A stretch of 64,000 nucleotides of DNA from Neurospora tetrasperma FGSC 2508 (GCF_000213175.1 NW_009799104.1:2173724-2237723), one strand, 5' to 3'. Shown: positions 44,101 to 57,193, counted from the stretch's first letter. Program-made: numbers and translations. Notes: a model not told the origin generated them from the letters alone.

Positions 44101-47100
44101 TTATTGTTGCTACCCATGCTCATACAATCTCTACTGGTCTTGAACCATCTAAACAATGAGGTTGCCCTTGCGATCTCATATTACCCAAGATGCTTCTACA
44201 GACGGGTACGCACACATGCCAGGAACGGTTGAACTTGATTGTTTGTAAAGCGCGTTGAGCTCGGGCCTCGTGGTTATAAGGGTCGGTCGCATCGAGTTTT
44301 TCGAGGGTTGGTTAAGTGACTGATTTCGCGAGTTTGCTGCGCACTTTTCATTACATGTGTCTGTGTCATCATCGATTGCAAAGCTCACATATCTGCGCAT
44401 AGGTATGCATCGAGCCTGGACTGGACCTGTCGGTTATGATCGCTATCATCAAAAGGCATACAACATAGTCAGTACGTTCGAGGACACTCGGGCCTCACCG
44501 CCATGCATGGGTAGTATTAAATATTCGACGCCTGCTTCAATCTACGTAGGCTGCATGCCCCGTCGGTTGCCATCATGTCGTGATAGTACCCGGGTGTGTT
44601 TTCCCCCTTGTACCAGGCTACAGCACAGTGAAATAGCCGCGAGCTCACGGCTGGAGAATGACAGATGAGAAGGCTTGAGGCTGGCCTGTCACGTCCTCGT
44701 CGTGACTTCTTTCGCGGTTGAATGGACGTTGGTGGAGGAGCCTGCTCAACAAGCCAGCCAAGCCCGTTTCCTGTTTGCATGAAATGGGCATTTCGGGTGG
44801 TTGCACTGAAAAGAATGGCGCTCCTGTGGACGGACTGCCATTCACACGCCGTGGGTTCTTGGACAGGGGTAGCGGAGGCGCTGTTGTGGTACTTGAGATT
44901 GGCGAGAGATTGAAACTTGTCCTCTTGAGGAAGGTTTCGAGAAGGCTTCCAGAAGCCCCATGATTTCCGCTTGTTTTGGATGATGCACCTCGCCTCGCGG
45001 CAATCCATGGTGGCTCTTGATGCAAGTCGCATCCATCTTCTCACGCAGCCATTGTAGCTACTGCCTAGAAACCCTTTCCATCACAGATTAGTGCCAAGAT
45101 GAGGTGGGTATCGCATCTAGATGAGAGAAGTTGAAACGATGAAAGAAAATGATCAAAGGAGATGACACACAATACAGGAACAAATCAGACATAGCGGCCT
45201 CTGATCGACACCACGATGAATCTTGAAATGAGCCCCAAATAGTATCTGGGTAACTGACAAGCACGCCTGGATCCATGGAAACGTGGAGGGCGGCAGTTCG
45301 GAACCAGGCAAGCCATGCACCCAGGACCGGGCGAGATTACCAGGGCAGGCCGACGTTCTAGGGGGGCACATGGACAGGCACACGGGGCACAGAACGTTTC
45401 GAAAAGCTTCCAGTGGTCGATGATCGTTCTTTCAGGTGGGCCCCTGATTCATGCCACACAAGATGGATGCCCACCCAATTCTGTCAACTCTGGGCAAAGC
45501 TCCATTCTCCAACCAATTTCCTGTTACCGTCAGCTGAGAAAACCAACGTTACAAAGAACCCACGCTAGATAGTCAATAATAATTAGAATCTCACACAATC
45601 GATCGAGACAGCCAATGGATGCCGTAGTTTCTCACCGCCGCGTGACATTAACACAAATGTAGAACAGGTTGGAAAGATCATGATAGCCGGCCACACGCCT
45701 TTCGTACTTTCCGCAACCCAAAGTCGCAGGAAGAATGGTTCATATCGTCAAATATTTGGTAGCCTAGTCATCAAAGACGGTTCAACGGACGTTGTCAGTG
45801 GGTTGGACACGGAGATGTTTCGGCAAGCGGCATGAGGTATTGCTGTTTTAGTGTTATAGATGTGTTAGTAGGTAGAACCCCGCCCTCAAGTCTCAGATGA
45901 CCCAACCTTCTCTGATGAAACGGTACATCAGATGCTGATCTGCCGCATGGGAAAATCAACACCCAACCACGCTCCTTTTCCCTTTTAGATGAATCGTTCG
46001 TGATGCTTCCCACGAGCGATCGCTAGTTCTTTTCCCCATTGTATGGGCTCAGACCAGCTATTCCTGCCGGCCGCCAGAAGCTGGAGAACAGCATGCGTGC
46101 CCCACTATTTTAGAGGGCCAGAATCTGGCTGACCATTTCCACATTTCCAGAGCTGGGTTTTCGCGCGTCGGGAGCTTCGACGACAACATACACTCGGGGC
46201 ATTTCATTGATACACAAACTATCGGTCTGGGAGACATGGAACTCATTTAGCGGTGAACAACCCATTTTCTGTCTATGAAGCCATCTCAACATGGTCTTTA
46301 GGTAGGAGTATGATTCTGTCGCATGAACCCCCTTCTCCCTTGACAGTTCGCTGAGTTCAACACTACAACCATCGCATGGGTTCAATTCCATACCCGTCAC
46401 CACTCACAATATCATCGGTGACCTGTAACCTATGTCAGAAGTTTCGGTCAGAAAATGATTCGTACCGACAGATTCGGGGTTTGAACACCCCTTTTCGAAG
46501 GCTTCAACCCCGATCGACATGCCAAGATCCGTTACCGATTGCGCCGAAGCATGGTATGTGAAAAGCAGTGCTGAATCACTCGTATCCAGATTGTCGGTAT
46601 CGCCGAAGCTGGGGGAGAAGAGAAGTCAGTTTCCCGCTTTTCACTTTCTGATATGGCTAAAAATAGAGAGTCTCAAAGAGATGTGGTGAGATTCCCAAAT
46701 GTCTGTTTGGCTGGCATTCCCCAACGTTTTAACGCCGACACGGACACTTCGTTTCACGACTGCCGAGATATTGCGGATCTGGACGAGCCCCGGCCCGGGC
46801 CCACCTGTCATCACTTTGTCGACCGCTCGACCACGTTCTCGCTTTCCACGCTCTCCCCCCGGCCACCGACAGGGTCCCGACTGGTCCGACGACCGAGAAA
46901 CTAACTAAATGGTCCGTGACATCCGTGACCGACCACGTTCGACATGCGGAACAGTGTTTTGGTCGGTACGTCATTTCTCGAACTCCTAAAAAGGGGAACC
47001 ACGATACCACACCGCAATCCCGGAGCCCGGCATGGATCTTTTTTTGAGACTGACCACACTACACTACCCACTGAAGTGCGGTGCCATGTGGCATCTTGAA

Positions 47101-48638
47101 TCACAATAATTCTCCGAAATGACACGGATTGCTTCCGTTTTCGTTAGACCATACACTGCAGCGGTGCGACGAAAGAGAGCTTGAAATAGGGGATGCGAAC
47201 ATCCAGGCTCATTTGGATCGACCTCGACCATTTGTTTCATTCTCACCACGAAACATGAGCTTTAGGCAAGCTTTCTTTGAAGTTTAGGTAATGAGGTCGC
47301 TAACCACATATGTCGTGCTCTATCTCCTTATGACAAAGTGACGTCATGCTCGGATTGAAGAGAGCGCCAGATGGTAGTATTTGGTCGACTCGCTACCTAG
47401 CGTCACGGTAGGTGTTCCTCAGCAAAAGAGGTTCAGATCCGAGACGGGAGTTATCGCGATGGGAGGTCGCTCCTTCCCTGTCTAGGGGTATCTAACTCAG
47501 GTACCTCCAAGTAGTCAGTGCTGGGGCACCTCGACCATGCTATTTGGATGGTACTTTCCAGTGGAAGGTACTGCTGTAGTGATACGTAGGCTGCACAGGG
47601 TGAGAGCAAGTATCGCACAAGCATCACTCTCTAACAGTCGAGTGGGAGACTGGTGATCGAGAAGAGTGGTGTAGTGCACCAGTCCCAATGATCGATACGA
47701 GCGATCTTGGTTGATGCACCAATCGTTTCGCAAGTTTCGTTTTCTGTACATCTTGGTGATTATGGAAGCCTTGTGGGTAGCGAGGTCATCCATCTAAATT
47801 TTTATTTCGTTCTTTTTGAGGTTAAACAAGCCAAGGTGTTCCCGAGTCAAACTCCATGGGGTCTTTGGGCGAGAGGAAAGGTCTGAGATCGCAAAGTAGG
47901 TAAGTGCTGTACGTGCGATGTACAGAGTTCAGTTGGGAAGGAACAGGATGACCACATCATTGATCTCATATCATCGGGGGACGAGCGGGATCGCGAGAGG
48001 TATAGTAGTAGTGGTAGTGGCAGCACGCAATTCATCATGGGAGGTCGAATCTGGGTCGACCCTTCCGTCTTTTGATAATATTCGATGTTAGGAAGGTGCT
48101 CTCGTCCTAATGACTTCCCAGACTACCTACCTACCTAGGTAGGTACCTACCTTCCACCGACTCAAGCATTGTCAACGAACACTAGAGGTACTTACCTAAT
48201 CTTCGCCTTCAAAGAAACCTGGAAGGTACGAAGGGAGTAAGTCTGAAAGACTAAGCAGTCGCCGACTTGGCTGGTAAGGAGCATTTGATGCAGCCTCTTC
48301 GTTCCCACGCACTTGCCTTGTGACCCAACTGTGACTGGGAACAAGTGGAAGTACCGGGATCACACCAGAACTTCAATTTTCTACCTGACATCCATCATCA
48401 TTCATTCCCCAGTTGTTTCTCTGTTCTCACGGTTGCTTCCAAGAAACTGTCCTGGCTCCACGGCTTCATAGTATTTCGAGCTCTACCATACGTTCTGTTC
48501 TTGTAGCACTCCTCATTCGTTATACTCGGCCTCATCTCCACCACTATTCCTGCTGTTGGGCCCAATATTGTCCGATATCCTCCCTTTCACCACCTTCGCG
48601 ATCGATTACAATGCTCGAGTTACGCCAAGCTGTCTAAC
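41190..48638. promoter_or_regulatory. Gene-free interval of about 7.4 kb between two divergent genes
   Basis: Both flanking genes start outward from this region, so it holds both promoters and any long leaders. A possible 5' UTR intron of the zinc-finger gene is suggested by a GTAAGAATT donor near 41615 and a CTGCAG acceptor near 41323 (minus strand). Open frames up to 175 codons occur on both strands but look random. I see no tRNA or transposon. The right end has clustered GGTACC-type motifs and a palindrome. Confidence 0.4.
48128..48145. promoter_or_regulatory. 18-bp perfect palindrome TACCTACCTAGGTAGGTA
   Basis: Centred on CCTAGG and surrounded by further TACC/GGTA tetramers (48124-48153). 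It lies about 0.5 kb upstream of the coiled-coil gene. Similar short CCTAGG or GGTACC motifs occur at several other intergenic places in the window. Could be a factor-binding site or simple-repeat expansion. Confidence 0.35.
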
Positions 48639-51600
48639 ATGGATCATCCACCTCGCACGAGACCCTTCAACTTTGAGAACTCGGAGGACAATGCACCCGT
48701 CGGACCAAAAAGCTATCAACATGCGCAACTCGACAGCGGTAATCTGATACCATACTCCGGTACAACGAGCCCCAACTCAGAACAAAACGCTGCATACCAG
48801 GACAAATCACAGACGTCACAAGATGTCATTCAAGAGACGCCCAGGAGCTTGCCACTTGCTCCCGAGGAGATGGGGCTGATCGAAAGACCAAAGATGAGAA
48901 AGACTTTCGAACTTGACCAAGAATTCGAGTTCGGTCCTCCGCTCCAGATCAACCCAGGACAATTCACGAAGCAGTTAAAGAATCCTATACCACTCTATCA
49001 GAGTACTCAATCACCAGCTGTGACTTCCCAGCCATCTAGCAAAGACAGCAAACCTCGACAACTCCCATTTCCTCTACAAGAACCAGGGCCAGGGAGGCCA
49101 ATCGAGGAGAGGACTAGCAACAATGTTGTCTCTGCACGCGACCGGCTCCCTCCTGAGACAACAGACCATCCGAGCTCCGTCATTTTCCATGAACACGAAG
49201 CGCAAGACACTGAACAACATCCGAAACGGACGGTTGACACTCGTCCTCCACCAAGGGGACCTCCTTCTGTAGATGCGTCCCCACCGTCCGCCCAAAGACC
49301 TTCAAAGGTCGCATTGCCCCTATCAGGGCCACACATCAGTGTAGCGCGTGTGAAGACTAGTCGGCATTTTACGTCAGACCAGGAACCGGGTGACTCCCGC
49401 TCACAAACCAACCATCGAGCCTCTGCCGTCAATGCCTCAAGACCCTTACAACAACACAGAAATCATGCCGCAACTGTTAACGCAGTAGATATCAGCAGTG
49501 ATCGTCATCAGTTTTCGGCATTCAATGAGACAGGGATTGCCCTTGATGGGGAGTATCATTCTGAGAAAAGGGACGGCCAGTCAAAAGATCAGTCTTCACC
49601 CTCGAGCACTACCATGAGACACAATGTCAGACTGTCACATACTGACACGTCTCACCACCAAGACATTCACATGAGCGACTATAGTCATTCCGGTTACCCT
49701 GAGACCGAGGACGTTGTCAACGTGGAGTCTAGAGGGGCACATGTCAGATCTATCGACTACCCTGCCAGTCGGCAGCCCAAAAGCACTAGCTCACACTTTG
49801 AGTCTCTCCATCAGGAAGAACCGTCCAACAAAAGCCGCCAAAAGTCCCACACATCACATGATGTCTTGAACGCGAACACCGTTGGCTCAGGCAAACCATC
49901 CAAACAAGGAGCTGGAAAGGCGCACTCTTCTTCGAAGCCTCAAGCTTTTTCTCCAATCCGTCGCCGGGCAGCTGCATCGGCCGCTCGCTTGCACAACCAG
50001 CACACGTCGAGGGATCCTAAAACTGCATACGAACAGAATTCTCGGCCACATTTGGAAGGCTCAAATGTGTCCAGGAGAAGGGCAGCCGTCTCCACAACTG
50101 CGAGGTCGGATATAATTGATATCACGAGTACACCCGGCAGCGAGATAATAAGATCGAGCCCGGCCAACAACAACATGAGCGTCAAGATCAGCCAAGAATT
50201 TACAAAAGATCTGGCTGGGGTTCTCAACCGATTCACTACTCAGCACAACTCCACCAGGCAGGAACTGAGGGAGAGGTATCACAAGTACATCAAGCAGCTC
50301 AAGAAAGTAATCAAGAAGCGTGAACATGAGGCCGAGGAATACATTGCTCGGGTTGAGGGGCAAGCCAGCGATATCCAAAATCTTGAGCACTCCAATGGTG
50401 AAAAGACCCAGAAAATTGAAGAGCTCGAACATTCCAAAGGGGAAATGGCCAAGAAGATCACAGAGATGGAGGCAGTGCTTGAAGCTACCGCAAAGCGAGG
50501 CTCAAAGGCAGAAGGGAAATATCGCAAAGTCAAAGACCACTTGAATGCAGCGATTGAGGAACAACAAAAGCTATACCTCATGTCTAAGTCGCAGTGGGAG
50601 AAGGCTATCAGGGAGGTTCGGGAGACCGAACGCAGTCATGGTTCTGCCTTGGAAGAGATGCTACAGAAAACAGAGATAATAAGGCAACAAATGCTTGAAA
50701 AAGTTCGCCAGACAGTAGGTCAATGTAGACAGGACACCTCGAAATGTAGGTAAGGTTTGCGTTGCTCGAGCGACAAATTCTGACGGATTCCTTAGTGTAC
50801 GGCCAGATCGACGCCCTTACACGCCAGATAGAGCAAAAAGACGCCGAACTGAGCCACGAAAAGAAAGCTGTGAAAATGCTTTCACAGCAGCTTGAAACCC
50901 TTAAGATCACCAATGAAGGCTTCGAAGCGCTCCGGTCTCGGCAAAATGACATTATGGGCAAGATGGACGAACAAAACGCACAGGCAATCCAGAGACAAGT
51001 AAAAGCCGACGACGCAATCGGGACCCGGTGAGTATTTCAGATGGAACCTTACATCTACTTGGGCTAATTTCGATAGACTGGGTCAGATTGCCGAACAAGT
51101 TGGGTCTGTTTCCAAAACGGTGTCAGAGCAGCCTCAAGTGCTGTCAACTCTACAGAGCCAGCAACAAGGGATATTGGAGCTGTAAGCATATTCGATAGCC
51201 ATCAATTGCCTGTGTACTGACGTCCTTAGTATCACGTCAAAGCTTGAGGCTGTCATGGAGGCTTCCGGCACTACCGAGAAAACGACCACCCAAATCTCGG
51301 ATGACATCAAGGCCAATATGGAAAAGATTTTGAGACATTTAGGCCACGAGAAGGACCTTCTGAGTCAACAGTTGAACCAAAATCTCACGGAAGTTGGCAG
51401 GCTTTCTGGTTGCATTGCCGAGAAGGAAGAGGCGCTCAAAAATTGCCAGCAGGAGTTCAAAGACATGAAGAAACGCTTCGAGGACCAACAAATTCACTTC
51501 AGTCAACTTCAAGCGCATGCTGTGGAGTTGGAAGTCGCTCATGAGGACAACCAACCGCTCAATCAACAACTCCAACGCGCCCAAGCAGAAATCGAGCGGT

Positions 51601-53687
51601 TGGAAGCAGAGGTTAGCTCTCGAACAGCAGCGATTTCGCAACTCGAGAAAACAATCCGATCAAAGGAAGAAGTATACGTCTTTGAGGTCAAGCAGTTTGG
51701 CTCACAAGTCCAACAACTCAATCAACTGATCATGGACAAAGAAGCGACCATCCAGTCAGCAAGCGCCAAAGCTACGGAGCTTGTCCGTCGGGAACTCCTT
51801 GTAGAAAGGGACAGGGAGACTGCTGAACTAAATAAGACGATCTCCCAGTTGCGCAGCGACAGGAACACCTTGGACGACCTAGTGACGCAACTTCGACAAG
51901 AGAGAGCCAGCGAGGAAGAAGCCAAAAGGCAGAATGCTCGTACAATCGAGCTTTTGAAGGCTAATCTGGCTATTTCTGAGAACCAGTGCTCATCTCTTGC
52001 TAAAGAATTGAAGACAAGATCGGACGATCTCGCCGAGTCTCGTCATCAGAGATCTACTCGAATCAGCGGTTTGGAGGCAGATCTCGCTGTTTGGCAGAAG
52101 AAGGCAGCCGAGCTTGAAGCAAACTACACCGGGCTGCAAGAGACTGAAAGACGGCATACCAATGAGATCGAGTCTTTGAAAGTTACGCTTGCTGCTGCGG
52201 AAAGTAAATGCTCATCACTTTCTGAGGAGTTGGAGGCGAAGTCACTCGAACTCGAACAATTCCAGCAACGGGGCTCTTCTCGTATCATCGACCTGGAGAA
52301 AGAGCTTGCCAGTTGGCAGAAGACAGCAGCCGAACTTCAAGCAACATATTCGGAAGTACAGCAGATCGAGAAAACACGCGAGGAAAAGATGCAGGAGTGC
52401 TTTGCTACCATGGAGCAACTGGCAGTAAAGGAAGGATTTGTTGCTTCAGATGCTGGAAGCTCAAAACTGTTCGATAGCGCTACAACGTTGGATGAGGTAT
52501 GGTCAAAGATTCCCAAGGCTGTAGAGCAAATGATGAAGATGGCATCAACGAAATATCAGGCCATTCTCGACAAGCAGCACCAACAGCTCCAAGCACTAGG
52601 TGGAGTTGCCGATCAAAAAGGAGCGCCAGCAAGTGAACTGCAGGCATTATTTGTCAATGCATGGAACAAGATCGGAATAAACCCACTGCAAGAAAGCAAA
52701 TGTGGCGATCCAGATGGAGTCAGTGGCACGACAACAACTCCATCAAACACGGAGGAGACATCATCCCCGTTCCTACAACATCGTGTGGTCATGGGCCTTC
52801 AGGATCAAGACCGGAGGGTTGCTGTGCGACGGCCAACATCTACGGAAGGTATACGCAAAGTCCGTTTGCCTCCACCGCCCTCTGTTGCCCAGGAAAAGTC
52901 AAGGAGGAGAGAAGCTGCACCTCCTAAATCGATCATGAAGAGAATGACGCGTAGTGCATCTCGGGAACAATTGATAGACAATTCTTCGGGGAGTGGTGCG
53001 TTTGGGAGAATCGGACCACTTGAAACCTTCACAGCAACTCCCCCTGAAAGTACGGGTGCTTTGTTGGAGCCAAATCCCGTGTCTCATGAAGTTACGTCCG
53101 GCCACTTTTCAGATGCCTCTGCTTCAGGAAGACCTAACAAGCGAAAACAACCTGATGATATCGTGGATTCTCCTGTAGTTCTTCGGCGCGGGAGATACTC
53201 GAAAGGGGCCGGGGGAAAGGGTACGACCAAAGACATAACTTCTACCGCAGCTTCAGCACCGCTTCCTAACGGCTCAGATGAACGTGGAAGTCGCGGAATA
53301 GTACGACCACAACGGATTTATCGAAGCCGTCACGCCGTGGATAAGTTAAGCGAAGGCTCCAAGCTATCTGAAAACGGATTGATTTCCATCAACTTCAAGC
53401 CTTCATTTGGCCTCGTACCCGAGGTCATGAACGGTGCCAACAGGTTTTTGCCACCCAGATCAGCACCGACTCGAACTTATGGTAGTAGAAGGTCCGTTGA
53501 TCCTACGGAAGACAGCAGCACGGTCAGTCAAACGAACGGCGAGTCCCAATCACGGTCTCAGTCCCAGCCACTTTCGCGATACGGGGGCGCCAATGATGAG
53601 ACCCAAGACTCCATGACCCTCTCGCAGAATGCAAACAAAGAAGACGGAGATGACTTGCTTCTGCCTCCGCCTGGGAATAAGTTATGA
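48639..53687 (+). CDS. Large coiled-coil protein, candidate Sme4 (synaptonemal complex / spindle pole body)
   Basis: Four exons (48639-50745, 50796-51027, 51077-51181, 51230-53687) joined by GT-AG introns of 46-50 nt give 1633 residues. Residues 1 to about 535 are polar and disordered. From about 535 (QELRERYHKYIKQLKKVIKK) to about 1200 the chain is nearly continuous heptad-like coiled coil with many QLxxL and LExE patterns. The C-terminal 400 residues are disordered and basic with Ser/Arg-rich patches (RRGRYSKGAGGKG, IYRSRHAVDKL). Sme4/PaMe4 of Sordaria and Podospora is a large coiled-coil protein of this layout, conserved in Sordariales and acting in the synaptonemal complex and at the spindle pole body. 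The match rests on size, layout and likely lineage, not on a motif I can verify. Another SMC-like or cytoskeletal coiled-coil protein is possible. Confidence 0.8.
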
Positions 53688-54502
53688 TCCATACGTCGAT
53701 GCATGGCGTATTTGTGTGGATTGGAGACTGTGTTTCGAATGAATCGAGATTCAATATGTATACGACGAGAAGAATGTGAAAGAATCCCTGTGAAATGTTG
53801 GGAGACGGGTCTTGTGACAAATCAAACGAAAAGTTTGATTTCCACGTAAATATAGAAAGATAAAACGATGTACGATGGCAAGAAAAGTCAAAGATGTCGA
53901 GATGTCATGACAGACTGTCTGATCGTGATAGAAGAGTTATCCTGACCACATAACACCAGAGAAGGGGGAGCCACTTGGCAGTGAACCTGGGTCACGCCCA
54001 GCATTGCCGACGGCCGAGGGGCGTTGTGCTTATGTCTTGACTTGTTCATTTTCTAATCAACCTGGCCCATCGGTAGAGCGAAGAAGCAACGAACCCTCCA
54101 TGGTGCCAATCCATAACTCACAGGGTGATGTTATATACTGATGGATCGGTAGTACAGTAATAATACACGACCATAGACTGGACGGAACGAGGGACCCCAT
54201 CTTATTCTTGCGCCTCTCTTCTCCATATATCCAGTCCAGTTCCGGTCCGGTCCACCCCCCTCTCCAGCTCCAGCTCCAACTCACTCGCCAGCACTGGTCA
54301 TTGTCTGCTGGTGATCTGCTTGAAACACAACCCGGTCGAAATCGTAACTTGGTGTGACGTGGTAGTCCGTGGAGGGGGTGCTGTAACCTTTTACTTGTCG
54401 CTGCTTCGCCGCTACGCTCTTTGGTTCCGTATCGCAGGCTCCGCGTTCTCGCTCTGGCTCTCGTTCGTTCGACGGTCGTTAGGCCGGGGGGCGAGTAACG
54501 AT
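53688..54502. other. Convergent intergenic, about 0.8 kb
   Basis: 3' ends of the coiled-coil gene and mrpl39. No gene or repeat that I can support. Confidence 0.4.
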
Positions 54503-55246
54503 CTATGACCTGCCCTTGCGTTTCTGTTCGAGGAAGAGGACCTTGCGGCGAACTATGGTGGGGAAGCGAAAGTGTTAGTTGGTATTTCTTCCTCTTCGAG
54601 ATCCGTGATTGGGAATATTGTCTGTCGTAGGCGAGAGTTTCTTCCGTCCCCTCCTCTCTTCCCTGGTGGCTGGTTGGTTGGCTGGTTGCTTTTTTTTTTC
54701 TTTTTTCCGAAGGTCCGTCCGTACGTTATGCCGTCGTCCGAGTCTTTGAACTATTGCGTCCCAGATCTAATCCCAGTCCTAGTCCTAGTCCCAGTCCCAA
54801 GCGAGCTTCCCAAGGTCCGTTCGACGAAGCGTATTGGGGTGTTTCGAATCGTGCAAGTCGAGAAAGCCCGCAACCAAAAAGAGTTCCATATCATGCCCGT
54901 GTCGTCGTGTCCGCCGGATCAATCATGTAGGCGTTCGGAGGCGGGAGAGGTAGATAGGAATGAGGGGAGAGGATATGCGCATACCGATCGGATCGTATTT
55001 CAGCATGCTCATGGGCAGCGAGGTACGGGGACGGGTGAAGGTGTAGAAGTAACCCGTCATGGCCATTGAGATCAGGCGCACGTTGATGATGCGGGACTTG
55101 GCTGTTTGTTGTTTACCTATCAGCAACTATCGTCTTCTGTTTTCGGTTTCCGGTTTTCCCATTGTATCGCTTTTTCCCCTTAGGAAAACAAAGCAGTAAT
55201 TGCAGGCACACGGGTGAGGATGGAGCTGATTACCCTTCTTCGCCAT
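54503..55246 (-). CDS. mrpl39: Mitochondrial ribosomal protein bL33m (Mrpl39), 59 residues
   Basis: A tiny three-exon gene: 55234-55246 (13 nt), 54985-55101 (117 nt) and 54503-54552 (50 nt), with introns of 132 and 432 nt. Phases join to [19 protein letters not shown], then [31 protein letters not shown] and KRKGRS before the stop. This is the bL33 fold of the large mitochondrial ribosomal subunit; bacterial L33 and yeast Mrpl39 share the YDP-V-R-HVLF pattern and basic tail. Only 180 coding bases spread over 744, so it is easily overlooked. A MITE-like element lies 330 bp upstream of the ATG. The introns, especially the second with a T-rich tract, are long for this genome. Confidence 0.9.
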
Positions 55247-55575
55247 GTTGAACGACTTTTGTTGCGCTGTTGTGGTGTGCAACGGCGCGCCTGGACTGGA
55301 CTGGATCAAGTGCGGTACGGCGACGGGCGACGGGCTGGGGCTCGTCCGGACGGAGAGGTTCGCAAACTGCGGGCGGAGGGCGGGCGGATTCACGGAGCAC
55401 GGTCTTTGCGCCGGAAGCTCTCCAATCGACGTCGGGTCGTCCGCGCTTCTTGCGATTGCGATTGTAGATTTTGCCTGCCGGCCCGCCGGGGTGCGTGGGC
55501 CGTGGGGTGGACCGTGGGTGGGTCGTGTGCGCTCCTAGCTGGGCTTGGCAGGTGGTTGCCCGCGGCCGGGGTTTA

Positions 55576-55667
55576 CTTGAGGGTGGTGGGTGCCTTCTGG
55601 CTCTGGGCGCCAAGGCTCTTCCACCCTCTCCCCATAGGGAGAGGGCGGCAAAATCTTGGGACATGAA
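55576..55667 (+). repeat. Left terminal inverted repeat of the MITE
   Basis: 92 bp. It includes an inner hairpin CCCTCTCCC-CATA-GGGAGAGGG. Confidence 0.9.
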
Positions 55668-56097
55668 GAAGTTGGGATACGGCCATTTGTATAAGAATCA
55701 GAATGATTGTTTGCACAACGCCGCCAGCATTGAAGATAAGAAGATGCAATTTTGACTGTTATTAGTCCTAACTATTACCATCAGATTCCAATTCTTAGTA
55801 ATGGATTTGGATGGTATATGGTTGAGAAATTCCCGTTTCTATTACTCTTCCTTTATCATCTGAGGCATTTGGTGGAAATTTGCTTGCAACCAAAATTATA
55901 GGTAGAGGTAACGAAAACCAAGCTTTCTCAACTACAAATTTTTTTGAGACAATGAAATTTTATATATAAGCTTCTCTATAGTATAAGATACTCATTTAAT
56001 TTTGGTAGAATATTTCAAAGACGTTGAGGGTGGAATTCGAGGAGATAGTTTTATTCTACTAAGATTTTGTATGCAAATTCAGGTGTCCTAGATTTAT

Positions 56098-56189
56098 TTC
56101 ATGTCCCAAGATTTTGCCGCCCTCTCCCTATGGGGAGAGGGTGGAAGAGCCTTGGCGCCCAGAGCCAGACGGCACCCACCACCCTCAAG
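56098..56189 (-). repeat. Right terminal inverted repeat of the MITE
   Basis: 92 bp, the reverse complement of the left end except for one G/T difference, with the same inner hairpin. Confidence 0.9.
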
Positions 56190-56191
56190 TA

Positions 56192-57193
56192 GGATCGGTG
56201 AAGGCAAGGTGAGAAACAAGGTGAGTAGGTAGTGAACTGAGAGCTCACCGATGAACCCCAGAGGGCCTGGCCAAGACACAACGGGGGTGATATCTACGAA
56301 CATGTCTTACAAATCTATTGACAACATCAACAACTTTGCTGGGCTTGTACACTGAGAGACATGCATTTAAAACACAACTTTGATATTTATGTATCGGAGT
56401 TTCAACATGGCGACCGTTGACAGCACTTTGGCTGTAATCATGCCCGTTCGGCCAACAATGCGCTGAAAGTGAACTGTGTAAGTCGACAAAAAGGGTAGTT
56501 CCTGGATACATGGACATAGTCCACTGGTCCTACACATGCCGCAGCAGAATACAACGGCCCGGATTTAATGTTGCGGCTTGTCGGGCAGCGCAGCACAGCA
56601 GCAGCTTACCTTGGCGGTTAAGAAACAGCTCAGCGATACCGCCTCGTTTGGCGGATAGCAGTCCGGGTCAGAATATGGCATTTGTTTGATTGACTCTCCA
56701 TACTATACCAAGACTGTAGTCTCGATTCGGGCCTCTGCGACCCCGCCAGAAATGGATCGCGGGAGCAAAACCGGACCGGAACGAAGACTCTTTTGCAACA
56801 AAAGTTCTAGACCACACCGCTTTCCGTGCTCCTGTTTCGGAGCTCATTAGTTCAGTTTGGGTTGCTACATTTGATGAAAAAAGAAAAAAAAAAGTGTGTG
56901 TGTTCTTCTGCGTGCTTATATTTTTTTCCCCATTCATAGTGTCTTTGCGTCTGCTGTGTCGAATGCGGTTTGAAAACCCAACCCAACTGACTTAAACCGG
57001 ACTCAGCCCTAAATCACATCCCGACCTCTCGGTACTCTCGGAGCGAGTCAGCGCACCATCAACGACAAGTCCTTCTCCCGTTCACCTTCGACGGCATCTC
57101 CGGGAGTCCTGTCTCCCCCACCTGGCAGTATCGAGACCCTCCTCCCCCCATCCATCAATACACTACATCAGAAAGAGATCGACAATCGCAGAG
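56192..57193. promoter_or_regulatory. Upstream region of alanine aminotransferase
   Basis: About 1 kb with no other gene. A CT-rich leader precedes the ATG at 57194. Confidence 0.4.

Larger units (their letters stand above)
55574..56191. mobile_element. MITE-like DNA element with 92-bp inverted repeats and TA target duplication
   Basis: The element spans 55576-56189 (614 bp) and is flanked by TA on both sides (55574-55575 and 56190-56191). Its 92-bp ends (55576-55667 and 56098-56189) are inverted copies differing at one base. They are GC-rich and start CTTGAGGGTGGTGGG. The 430-bp interior is strongly AT-rich with no open frame. TA duplication plus inverted repeats fits the Tc1/mariner superfamily, here non-autonomous. 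The AT-rich centre could be natural or the result of repeat-induced mutation. No transposase is present. Confidence 0.85.

Noticed and set aside
47401-47470. tRNA-like GGTTCAGATCC box
   Set aside because: No matching A box, acceptor stem or anticodon stem could be built around it.
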